From Acidobacteriota bacterium (GTDB lineage Bacteria; Acidobacteriota; Terriglobia; Terriglobales; Acidobacteriaceae), in NCBI GenBank assembly GCA_021781255.1, contig JAJXXG010000476.1, positions 1-5,726 on the forward strand: a DNA stretch of 5,726 nucleotides. Direction: 5' to 3'. Below are positions 1 through 5,726 of this stretch, one piece after another. Under the pieces are notes generated by a model, which ran no database searches, was not told the origin of the DNA, and worked only from the letters and a program-made list of their open reading frames with translations. The position numbers and the translations under genes are program-made. The stretch's first letter is position 1. The number at the start of each line of letters is the position of its first letter.

Positions 1-42
1 CTCTTGTCGATTCCAAAATCGGCAGGAAATCTGGTAAGGCGA

Positions 43-945
43 ATGATGCAAAACCGTAGTCTCAAGCTTGTCATAGCGGTTCTGTTGTGCCATTGCGCGG
101 GCGCTGCCGGACCCGGCAAGCATGGCCTGAAATATTCTGCTCTTGCCCGGCTCATTCCCCCAAGACGCCGTCATGCGCTTACCGGGTCAGAATTCGTCAA
201 ATATGTTTCAAAAATGGACCCGCAGCAACGCGAGGCAGCCATCCGTGAGGAGATTCTCGAAGGCGATGTGCCTGGTTTCCTCCGAAGACTTGTCCCGGTT
301 AAACTCCGGTATAGGTCGGCTGGCAACAGAGCCGTGGTAGCCACGATCTTCGTCATGCCGGACTACCTCTCCATTGGATCAGACGACGACTATGTGCGAA
401 TCCCGATGAATCTGTATTCGGCCCTTTCAGTCGCAACACACCTCGGTTTCGTTCTTCCCACGACAAGAATGGTCGATGCGATTTACGCGCAATCCGCACT
501 TCACCTTGCTCCGCAGCCGCTGCCTGCAGGACCCAGCATGCGATCGACAGAATATTATTGGCTTCACAACCAGATGATCGAGCGTCAGTTGCATCGTCTC
601 GGTTTTCAACTGGGCGAGCTGATTTCAGGGGATAAGAAGGATGTTGTCATGACGAATCGTCTGGCTCAGCATCCTGATCGGGTCGCGATTTACGGTTGGC
701 AACGGCTTAACGGAGTTCCCATCCAGCCTCTGAGCACCGTTCATGGTGCGGGATATGCGGACTACAGTCATGGCATCCGGTTGGTCAGCGACAAAGCGAT
801 CGTGGATGGTCAGATACAATCTGTGGACGACGTCCTCCGGGACCCTAAAGAAGCTAAAGTCCTTAGTAGTGAAGGACCCATCAATTCATGGTTGTGGGGC
901 CACGTCCTCCACGCGCAAGCATTGCTGCCTGATGCGAGACAATAA
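43..945 (+). CDS. Exported conserved protein of unknown function (DYSHG motif family)
   Basis: About 300 residues. I chose ATG 43 (ATG 46 is equally possible): an AAGG at 36-39 lies just upstream, and both put a hydrophobic signal peptide (LKLVIAVLLCHCAGAA) at the N terminus. A TTG at 4 would add 13 residues ahead of the signal; the frame is open to the window edge. Cleavage near the AGAA stretch looks likely. A strict lipobox is not present, although two Cys residues sit in the signal. The mature part contains TGSEFVKYV, a helix ending EILEGDVPGFLRRLVPV, then VMPDYLSIGSDDDYVRIPM, a KKDVVMTNRL block, GWQRLNGVPIQPLSTVH, YADYSHGIRLV and a late SEGPI. From memory this pattern belongs to a widespread family of bacterial hypothetical proteins with no assigned function. 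The clustered H, D, Y and H residues near the C terminus suggest a catalytic or binding site, which is inference. It is separated by about 325 bases from the next gene, so it may be a separate transcript. Confidence 0.85.
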   Translation: MMQNRSLKLVIAVLLCHCAGAAGPGKHGLKYSALARLIPPRRRHALTGSEFVKYVSKMDPQQREAAIREEILEGDVPGFLRRLVPVKLRYRSAGNRAVVATIFVMPDYLSIGSDDDYVRIPMNLYSALSVATHLGFVLPTTRMVDAIYAQSALHLAPQPLPAGPSMRSTEYYWLHNQMIERQLHRLGFQLGELISGDKKDVVMTNRLAQHPDRVAIYGWQRLNGVPIQPLSTVHGAGYADYSHGIRLVSDKAIVDGQIQSVDDVLRDPKEAKVLSSEGPINSWLWGHVLHAQALLPDARQ

Positions 946-1171
946 GGCCCAGTCCGCGGCCGCGAAACCACAGTTTTCCCCTGCTTACAGACGCCCGCGA
1001 TCCGAGTGCTCAGCTCGCCACACCACGTGGGCGGCAAATCATTGTGGCCGTGTTATTAAGCAGAAACTCCAAATCCCCATGGTTCCCATGAAGCTGGCGA
1101 AGATCTTCGTATGAAACACTCGGATTTAGATTGACACCGTGCCGGGGAGCAAGCCCAGCCCCACGCGCCCA
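946..1171. other. Intergenic stretch with no supported gene
   Basis: No reading frame here has both a convincing start and protein-like composition. It contains a perfect 10-base palindrome CGCGGCCGCG at 955-964 and an 8-base palindrome CCACGTGG at 1023-1030. Neither has a loop or a following T-run, so neither looks like an intrinsic terminator. I see no terminator for the gene ending at 945. A protein start at GTG 1139 is possible but disfavoured (see the gene at 1271). Confidence 0.5.
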
Positions 1172-1172
1172 C

Positions 1173-1214
1173 GTGATGCAGATCACTGCCCAGCGCAGTG
1201 CGGAAAACTATCAT
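1173..1214 (+). promoter_or_regulatory. Candidate activator-dependent promoter with CRP/FNR-like site
   Basis: A perfect inverted repeat GTGAT-N4-ATCAC occupies 1173-1186, equivalent to GTGA-N6-TCAC, the core spacing bound by the CRP/FNR regulator family. A TATCAT hexamer at 1209-1214 matches five of six bases of the sigma-70 -10 consensus. If transcription starts about seven bases later, near 1221, the centre of the palindrome (1179.5) is at -41.5, the classical class II activator position. The -35 hexamer expected at 1186-1191 (CTGCCC) is poor, as is common for activator-dependent promoters. The resulting leader before ATG 1271 would be about 50 bases. The sequence matches are observed; the regulator and the start site are inferred. 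Confidence 0.4.
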
Positions 1215-1270
1215 TAATTCTGGACAAAGAAGCCGAACAGCCCATCAACCTTTGTCCGACCGGGGTTGCC

Positions 1271-2773
1271 ATGAAGCAACAAACCGTTGCGGCGGAACCC
1301 GGCGGTGACAAGCAAGGCAGGGAGTGCGAACTGCCCGTATCATCCGGGATGCGGCTTCCTGACGTGCCACTGGTAGTTGATCTTGACGGGACATTAGTGA
1401 AGACAGACCTGCTGGTTGAGTCCCTGATGGATCTGGTTAAGAAAGAGCCTCAATATATTTTCGCCTTGCCGTTCTGGTTGCTGAAGGGCAGGGCGGAGTT
1501 CAAGCAAGAAATCGCCCATCGTGCTTCGCTCGACCCCTGCCTCATTCCTTACCGGCCTCAACTATTGGAGTATGTCAGGGCTCAGCGAGCCCAGGGACGC
1601 CAGATAATCTTGGCCACGGCCGGCGACAAACGATATGCCCAGCAGGTGGCGGACCACCTCAAGCTGTTCGACTCCGTTCTGGCCAGTGACGGAAAAACTA
1701 ACCTGTCGGGGAAACACAAACGCGAACGTCTAGTGGCGCAGTTTGGCGAGAGGGGCTTCGATTATGCCGCAAATGGGCACTGTGACAGAGAAGTCCTGGC
1801 TTCAGCCAGGAATACGATTTTGGTTAATCCAAACCGGCAGATGGCGCGAGTTGCCGCAAAAGAGCATCGTCGCCAAGTGTTATTCGAAGATCACGGGCCC
1901 GGTCCCGCCGAGTACCTGCGTGCGCTACGCCCGCAGCAGTGGCTGAAAAATCTCCTTTTGTTTATTCCGCTTCTTGCAGCACACGAATTCTATCAGCCGG
2001 AACTCTGGGGAAAGGTTTTGCTTGGTTTTCTGGCCTTCTGCTGTTGTGCATCGAGCGGTTACCTCTTTAACGATCTGGTTGACTTGACGGCTGATCGCAG
2101 GCACCCAAATAAACGTCTGCGGCCATTCGCGGCAGGGCGATTGCCAATTTCCTACGCCCTTCTGATGGTTCCGGGTCTGTTGGTCATCGGCTTTGTTGTG
2201 GGAGGTTTGGTCTCGAAATTCTTCCTCGAAGTTTTGCTCCTCTATTACCTACTAACGGTCCTGTACTCACTCTACGTGAAAAAGATCGTCATGCTTGACG
2301 TTCTTGTCCTCGCCGGGCTTTACACTTTGCGAGTCATCGCGGGAGGGGCGGCAGTGTGGATCTGGCCATCCGAGTGGCTGCTGGCATTTACTACGTTCTT
2401 TTTCGTCAGTCTCGCACTGCTGAAACGCTACGGTGAACTCGTAGTCATGCGGAAGATTGAAGGGGAACACGCCACAGCAAGGGGCTACAGGCTTGCGGAT
2501 ACTGAGCTGCTGGCCTCCATGGGAATAGTGAGCGGGTACTTGGCAGTTGTAGTTCTCGCGCTTGACATCACCAGTGGAAAGATGAAGGCCCTCTATACAA
2601 GGCCCGAGTTCATGTGGTTTCTGTGTCCGCTCCTGCTTTATTGGATCGGACATCTCTGGCTGGTTGCGCATCGTGGGGAAATGCATGACGATCCAATCGT
2701 GTTCGCGCTGCGAAATCGAAAGAGTCAGATCTCAATTCTCCTGATGGTGGGCACAGCCTTGTTGGCAATTTAA
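1271..2773 (+). CDS. HAD phosphatase-UbiA prenyltransferase fusion (DPPR synthase-like)
   Basis: A 500-residue protein with two domains. Residues about 34-195 form a HAD-like domain: motif I DLDGTL (D37, D39), a motif II threonine (LATAGD, T116), lysines K148/K150, and a motif IV region YAANGHCD (N168, D172). Residues about 215-500 form a UbiA-type membrane domain with roughly nine hydrophobic segments. It starts at LRPQQWLKN, has the first Asp-rich motif NDLVD (N267, D268, D271) continuing to D275 and RHP, and a second motif YSLYVKK...LD (Y332, K337, D343). It ends with the HDDPIVFALRN block typical of this subfamily. The relatives transfer phosphoribose from PRPP to polyprenyl phosphate (as in mycobacterial decaprenylphosphoryl-5-phosphoribose synthase). 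The HAD domain might then remove the 5-phosphate, which is inference. The actual substrate is unknown. Start choice: GTG 1139 would add 44 low-complexity residues and would span the candidate promoter; ATG 1271 has a weak GGGG at 1262-1265; ATG 1349 is also possible. Confidence 0.88.
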   Translation: MKQQTVAAEPGGDKQGRECELPVSSGMRLPDVPLVVDLDGTLVKTDLLVESLMDLVKKEPQYIFALPFWLLKGRAEFKQEIAHRASLDPCLIPYRPQLLEYVRAQRAQGRQIILATAGDKRYAQQVADHLKLFDSVLASDGKTNLSGKHKRERLVAQFGERGFDYAANGHCDREVLASARNTILVNPNRQMARVAAKEHRRQVLFEDHGPGPAEYLRALRPQQWLKNLLLFIPLLAAHEFYQPELWGKVLLGFLAFCCCASSGYLFNDLVDLTADRRHPNKRLRPFAAGRLPISYALLMVPGLLVIGFVVGGLVSKFFLEVLLLYYLLTVLYSLYVKKIVMLDVLVLAGLYTLRVIAGGAAVWIWPSEWLLAFTTFFFVSLALLKRYGELVVMRKIEGEHATARGYRLADTELLASMGIVSGYLAVVVLALDITSGKMKALYTRPEFMWFLCPLLLYWIGHLWLVAHRGEMHDDPIVFALRNRKSQISILLMVGTALLAI

Positions 2774-2774
2774 A

Positions 2775-2811
2775 GCTCCTGAAAGCAAAGCGCCTTATCG
2801 ATGTGAGGAGC
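2775..2811 (+). promoter_or_regulatory. Candidate hairpin covering the ribosome binding site of the next gene
   Basis: GCTCCT (2775-2780) is the exact reverse complement of AGGAGC (2806-2811), with a 25-base loop. The right arm contains most of the GAGGAG Shine-Dalgarno sequence (2805-2810) of the gene starting at 2814. The left arm begins one base after the UAA stop (2771-2773) of the upstream gene, so a terminating ribosome would sit on it and open the site. This fits translational coupling. The stem is only six base pairs, so it could also be coincidence. Confidence 0.3.
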
Positions 2812-2813
2812 CC

Positions 2814-4616
2814 ATGGCTGCAAGAGGAAGCGGAATCACTTCAGCGACCCAAGGGCGCCGTTATTTGACACTCGTGATTGCCTGTGCGGCGGTGGCGCTT
2901 ACCGTGAGGGCCGGCAGCACAGTTGGCCAGACCACAGCACCTCGAAGTCAAACGGAAGAGTATGAGGCCGCCGGCCCCAAGTCAATCTTGCATCTGCAAC
3001 AGTTTCGGACGACAAGCTCCATTCGGATACGCTCAGGAACCAGCGCCGACGGAACTGCAACGCTTGTCAACCTCAATCCAGCGATCAATGCCTGGTATTT
3101 ACTTTCAGTCGCCTGGCAAAACGGCGGCAAATCCTCCTATCACCTTGAAAACCCCAGGCCACTTTCTCGAAGGCTTCTCCTCACGCCGCAATATCCTTTT
3201 GGAATCGAGGTCGTGGAAGCAGGAAAGTCCTACCGCTGCAGTCTTTTTGAGGGTGGCTCCCTGGATCAAGCGAAAAGCTCCCAGCAAATCTATGCCCCCA
3301 TCTGTGAGGGCCGCTTGTTTCTGCGAAATCCAGCGAAGGGATATCGCACAAATCTGGAAGCTGTGACGGACTTTCTTCGCGATAATGTCACGGGCGGAGA
3401 GAACTTAATTGTACTCTTTCGCCATCTCTTGCAAGACACTAACCGCGAGACCGGCGAACTGCGTCCCCAACAAGCGGGTATTGGAGTTGATAAAGCCGGA
3501 GAAGCATCGGCCGCTGTTCCACTTAGTGCCAGAATTGATCCGAAATATGCCAGCCGGCTATTGGTTCCCACTGCCTTGGGGCTTGAACTAGACTCCTCCA
3601 TGCCTGACGGACTGCGCCCCGGTGCCTGGTACGCAGCGATGGGAAACCCAGGCATCTGGGTGAGCGTGACAGCGCCGCAACTGATCGATGGCTCGTTGCT
3701 GAAAAGCGGGAAATCGGGTGTCGCACCGCTCGACGGTAAAGAAGACTCGGCGCTGTGTTATCTGGTGGCCTTTGATCTCGACGATTTTGACCTCGGCTTC
3801 GCGCTGGGTACGCAGCATCCAGGCGTGGGCTGGTCCGAGCACATCCAGCCAGGTGTCCGGGATTCGAAACTGCCCGGTCCTGATGGGATTGGAACGATTG
3901 AGCCGCTGGTTTCGACAGGCATGGTTGATCCCGAGGATGCACGGAGAACCGTGGCCACGTTCACGGGCGGATTCAAGCGCACCCATGGCGCATTTAAGTA
4001 CGGAGAATTCGCGTCCAGGAATTACGGAAGCCACTATGGATTCGTGGAGAGGGGTGTAGTCTTCAGCAAGCTTCAGCCAGGTTTAGCTACGATCTTTGTA
4101 TTGAACGATGGGTCCACCGGGATGAAGACCTGGGAGTCAGCGGACAACAAGTTCTTGGGCAAGGTCCAATATGCCCGGCAAAATGGCGTCGCGCTCGTGG
4201 ATTTCGACGCACCTTCGCAGTCAATAGTTCCCGGACGACTGGTAAATAACTGGGGAGGCGGAAACTGGTCGGGCTCGGAAGACAGGAAACTGCGCACGAT
4301 CCGTGCCGGTGCTGCTTTGCAGATCCACGGTAAAAAGCGATTCTTGATTTATGCGGTGTTCTCTGCCGCGACGCCTTCCGCCATGGCACGAGTTTTTGTG
4401 GCCTACCAGTGCCGCTACGGGATGCTTCTTGATATGAATGCCCTCGAGCATACATATTTTGCCCTCTACAGGCGGGCGGGATCCCGGTTGATTGTCAACC
4501 ACCTCATGACAGGAATGCAACAAGTGGACAAGTCCACCCCGCAGGGGACTGTTCCGCGCTTCCTGGCATATCCCGATAACCGGGATTTCTTTTACGTAAC
4601 GCGGCGGAATCAATAA
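2814..4616 (+). CDS. Exported protein with divergent phosphodiester glycosidase (NAGPA-like) domain
   Basis: A 600-residue protein. ATG 2814 follows a GAGGAG (2805-2810) at the short spacing of three bases. Residues 15-39 form a Sec-type signal: RR, a hydrophobic stretch YLTLVIACAAVALTV, then small residues (cleavage near RAGS or VGQT). Residues about 55-215 form a beta-rich N-terminal part with TATLVNLNPAINAWYLL, YHLENP, YAPICEGRLFLRNP and a TNLEAVTDFLRDN block. From memory this pattern recurs in uncharacterised bacterial proteins. Residues about 310-555 resemble the NAGPA-type phosphodiester glycosidase fold: FTGGFK (382-387) where the family has an NGGFF-like motif, an LRTIRAG segment (493-499), and C533 followed by GMLLDMN (536-542) where the family has an LDGGGS-like loop. 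Known members hydrolyse sugar-phosphodiester bonds, so a periplasmic or extracellular role on a glycoconjugate is plausible but unproven. It begins 40 bases after the UbiA-fusion gene, so co-transcription is likely. It could also be a non-catalytic binding protein. Confidence 0.65.
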   Translation: MAARGSGITSATQGRRYLTLVIACAAVALTVRAGSTVGQTTAPRSQTEEYEAAGPKSILHLQQFRTTSSIRIRSGTSADGTATLVNLNPAINAWYLLSVAWQNGGKSSYHLENPRPLSRRLLLTPQYPFGIEVVEAGKSYRCSLFEGGSLDQAKSSQQIYAPICEGRLFLRNPAKGYRTNLEAVTDFLRDNVTGGENLIVLFRHLLQDTNRETGELRPQQAGIGVDKAGEASAAVPLSARIDPKYASRLLVPTALGLELDSSMPDGLRPGAWYAAMGNPGIWVSVTAPQLIDGSLLKSGKSGVAPLDGKEDSALCYLVAFDLDDFDLGFALGTQHPGVGWSEHIQPGVRDSKLPGPDGIGTIEPLVSTGMVDPEDARRTVATFTGGFKRTHGAFKYGEFASRNYGSHYGFVERGVVFSKLQPGLATIFVLNDGSTGMKTWESADNKFLGKVQYARQNGVALVDFDAPSQSIVPGRLVNNWGGGNWSGSEDRKLRTIRAGAALQIHGKKRFLIYAVFSAATPSAMARVFVAYQCRYGMLLDMNALEHTYFALYRRAGSRLIVNHLMTGMQQVDKSTPQGTVPRFLAYPDNRDFFYVTRRNQ

Positions 4617-4623
4617 AGGAGGT
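4615..4623 (+). promoter_or_regulatory. Strong Shine-Dalgarno site overlapping the upstream stop codon
   Basis: AAAGGAGGT is a near-perfect match to the anti-Shine-Dalgarno sequence and sits seven bases before ATG 4630. Its first two bases are part of the UAA stop (4614-4616) of the preceding gene. This fixes the start of the downstream gene and indicates efficient re-initiation by ribosomes finishing the upstream gene. Confidence 0.85.
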
Positions 4624-4629
4624 CCGGCA

Positions 4630-5628
4630 ATGATCATTCGGCGTTTTTTTGTCGTCGGAGTGCTCGCGCCGCTGATCCTCATCGGCCTCAGCCCGTCCTT
4701 CGCAGCACCCCAATCGCTGCAGCAACAGAATGAAGTGCTCTTTCAACAATTGCAGAAAGTTCATGGACTCACGGACAGCCAGATCAATGCGGTCCGAGAC
4801 ATATTCGCGAAATCCTCTTACATAGGGCAAGGCAATCCTGCCATTGCTCCCCATCCGGTGACGCCCGCAGAATGCCAGGCAAAGCTCAGCGGAATGGGAG
4901 TGCGCTACGAGAATCCTCGCTTTGAAAGAATCTGCAAAGCGAAGTATATGGCCCCGCTCTATGATCCTCGGAAGGAAAAGCCGGAAGATGCCAAAGCCTG
5001 CATCGATCAATTTGAATTCCCGGACATCCCATGCACGTATCCCGTGGTTTGGGTGAAGGCCCGCGAAGCCGCCGAGATTTGCTGGGCCATCGGCAAACGG
5101 CTCTGCGACGCGCATGAATGGGAGGGAGCCTGTGCAGGATGCCTTGAGCCGCCGGACTACCGTTTTGACCTGGGTGACGTTCGCCGTATGCGGTTTGCTC
5201 ACAACCAGGCGGATAGCAATTCGAAGTCCTGGAGCTATGGCCCGGAATATCAAAATGGTATATGTGCTACAGGAAGCAGGAAAAGCCCTGGCTGCGACGG
5301 TGGCGGCTGGACACGATGCGGATCCAATACTTATCCATCGGGCGACTTCCCTGCTTGCCACAGTCCGCTCGAAGTCTATGACCTGAATGGAAACGCGGCA
5401 GAGCACATGAATCTGCCTCTGAACAAGAACCAAATGTCGAGTCGGGGCAGCACCGAGCTCGGCTACACCGAGATGAAGGGCAGCTGGTTCGTCGTCGACA
5501 CTACTCGCGCGCACGAGGACTGGTGCCGCTGGCGCGCTCCCTTCTGGCACGGGAGCCGGGTAATGGATCCTCGAAGCCATTCCAACTATCATCTGGGATT
5601 TCGTTGTTGCAAGACCCTGGCTAAATGA
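4630..5628 (+). CDS. Exported Cys-rich SUMF1/FGE-like domain protein
   Basis: A 332-residue protein with a clear signal peptide (RR, then FFVVGVLAPLILIGL, cleavage likely at SFA-AP near residue 25). Residues 28-65 form a Gln-rich, probably helical segment. The SUMF1/formylglycine-generating-enzyme-like domain runs from about 120 to 328: CIDQFEFPD (124-132), VVWVKAREAAEIC (139-151), GKRLCDAHEWEGAC (155-168), VYDLNGNAAEHMN (249-261), EMKGSWF (281-287), DWCRWRAPFWHG (297-308) and the terminal LGFRCC (322-327). The mature protein has 15 Cys residues, suggesting disulfides after export. In true FGEs the copper-binding Cys pair lies after the GGS motif. Here the first position appears to be occupied by a non-Cys residue (GSWFVV) and only C299 remains, so formylglycine formation is unlikely. 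No sulfatase gene is in the window. Other family members are non-heme iron enzymes (EgtB) or maturation and structural factors (PvdO, GldK type). It lies 13 bases after the previous gene and is almost certainly in the same operon. Confidence 0.88.
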   Translation: MIIRRFFVVGVLAPLILIGLSPSFAAPQSLQQQNEVLFQQLQKVHGLTDSQINAVRDIFAKSSYIGQGNPAIAPHPVTPAECQAKLSGMGVRYENPRFERICKAKYMAPLYDPRKEKPEDAKACIDQFEFPDIPCTYPVVWVKAREAAEICWAIGKRLCDAHEWEGACAGCLEPPDYRFDLGDVRRMRFAHNQADSNSKSWSYGPEYQNGICATGSRKSPGCDGGGWTRCGSNTYPSGDFPACHSPLEVYDLNGNAAEHMNLPLNKNQMSSRGSTELGYTEMKGSWFVVDTTRAHEDWCRWRAPFWHGSRVMDPRSHSNYHLGFRCCKTLAK

Positions 5629-5726
5629 ATGCAGACTTCGGTGGCGAGCGTGTGTTGCCTTCGGTTCATGCCGTTCGAAAGAGATCAGGGACGTGGTGCC
5701 CGCTGCGACCGGAGGCCCACTGCTTT
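5625..5726 (+). CDS. Possible start of a further gene, cut by the window end
   Basis: An ATGA overlap puts an ATG (5625) across the stop of the FGE-like gene, and the frame stays open for 34 codons to the window end. A second ATG at 5629, immediately after the stop and in another frame, is also open to the end. Neither has a recognisable ribosome binding site, and I do not recognise either peptide. In GC-rich DNA an open frame of this length is weak evidence, so the call rests on the overlap geometry alone. Confidence 0.2.
   Translation, partial: MNADFGGERVLPSVHAVRKRSGTWCPLRPEAHCF

Noticed and set aside
955..964. CGCGGCCGCG palindrome after the first gene
   Set aside because: It has no loop and no T-run, so it is not a terminator; such palindromes are expected in GC-rich DNA.
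1088..1134. Two overlapping mini-frames (8 and 7 codons) that could be leader peptides
   Set aside because: Neither has a clear Shine-Dalgarno, regulatory codon run or attenuator hairpin, and the likely promoter is downstream of them.
1131..1136. TTGACA, a perfect -35 hexamer
   Set aside because: No -10-like hexamer lies 15-19 bases downstream; that region is GC-rich (around 1152-1160).
1139..1270. N-terminal extension of the HAD-UbiA gene from GTG 1139
   Set aside because: The 44 extra residues look unlike protein of this family, precede the HAD domain needlessly, have no ribosome binding site, and would overlap the candidate promoter.
2267..2686. A 139-codon - strand frame within the UbiA domain
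   Set aside because: It lies entirely opposite conserved membrane-domain codons of the + strand gene and has no start signal or recognisable domain.
3588..4034. A 148-codon - strand frame opposite the glycosidase-like gene
   Set aside because: It overlaps other antisense frames in the same region, has no recognisable motif, and the + strand frame is continuous with a signal peptide and conserved blocks.
4504..5592. A 362-codon open frame on the - strand opposite the FGE-like gene
   Set aside because: The + strand frame has a perfect Shine-Dalgarno site, a signal peptide and ordered SUMF1-family motifs. The antisense product is low in recognisable motifs and is a by-product of codon bias.

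Overview
This 5.7 kb window has moderately high GC (mid-50s percent by eye). It carries four complete or near-complete genes, all on the + strand, closely packed except for one gap of about 325 bases. No RNA gene, insertion sequence, CRISPR array or intrinsic terminator is visible. Strong Shine-Dalgarno sites, Sec-type signal peptides and the protein families point to a Gram-negative-type environmental bacterium (Proteobacteria, Acidobacteriota or a similar phylum). No marker gene fixes the lineage, so this is a weak inference.

Layout. (1) 43-945: an exported, conserved protein of unknown function, with a C-terminal signature built on a histidine and a DYSHG motif. (2) 946-1270: a non-coding stretch with a CRP/FNR-like palindrome (1173-1186) upstream of a TATCAT hexamer (1209-1214); this is the best promoter candidate. 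(3) 1271-2773: a HAD phosphatase-like domain fused to a UbiA-family polyprenyl transferase, of the kind related to decaprenylphosphoryl-5-phosphoribose synthase. (4) 2814-4616: an exported two-part protein whose C-terminal half looks like a divergent phosphodiester glycosidase (NAGPA-like) domain. (5) 4630-5628: an exported, cysteine-rich SUMF1/formylglycine-generating-enzyme-like protein. (6) 5625-end: a possible overlapping downstream frame, too short to judge.

How they may work together. The last three genes look like one translationally linked operon. The gap between the first pair is 40 bases and could form a hairpin over the ribosome binding site. In the second pair the ribosome binding site overlaps the upstream stop codon. 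The UbiA-like enzyme would make a polyprenyl-phosphate-linked sugar at the inner membrane, with the HAD domain possibly removing a phosphate. The two downstream products, and the upstream unknown protein, are predicted to be exported. This suggests a small envelope or extracellular glycoconjugate module: a lipid-linked sugar donor made inside, and a glycosidase-like and an FGE-like protein acting outside. The domain calls rest on visible motifs. The shared pathway is inference.
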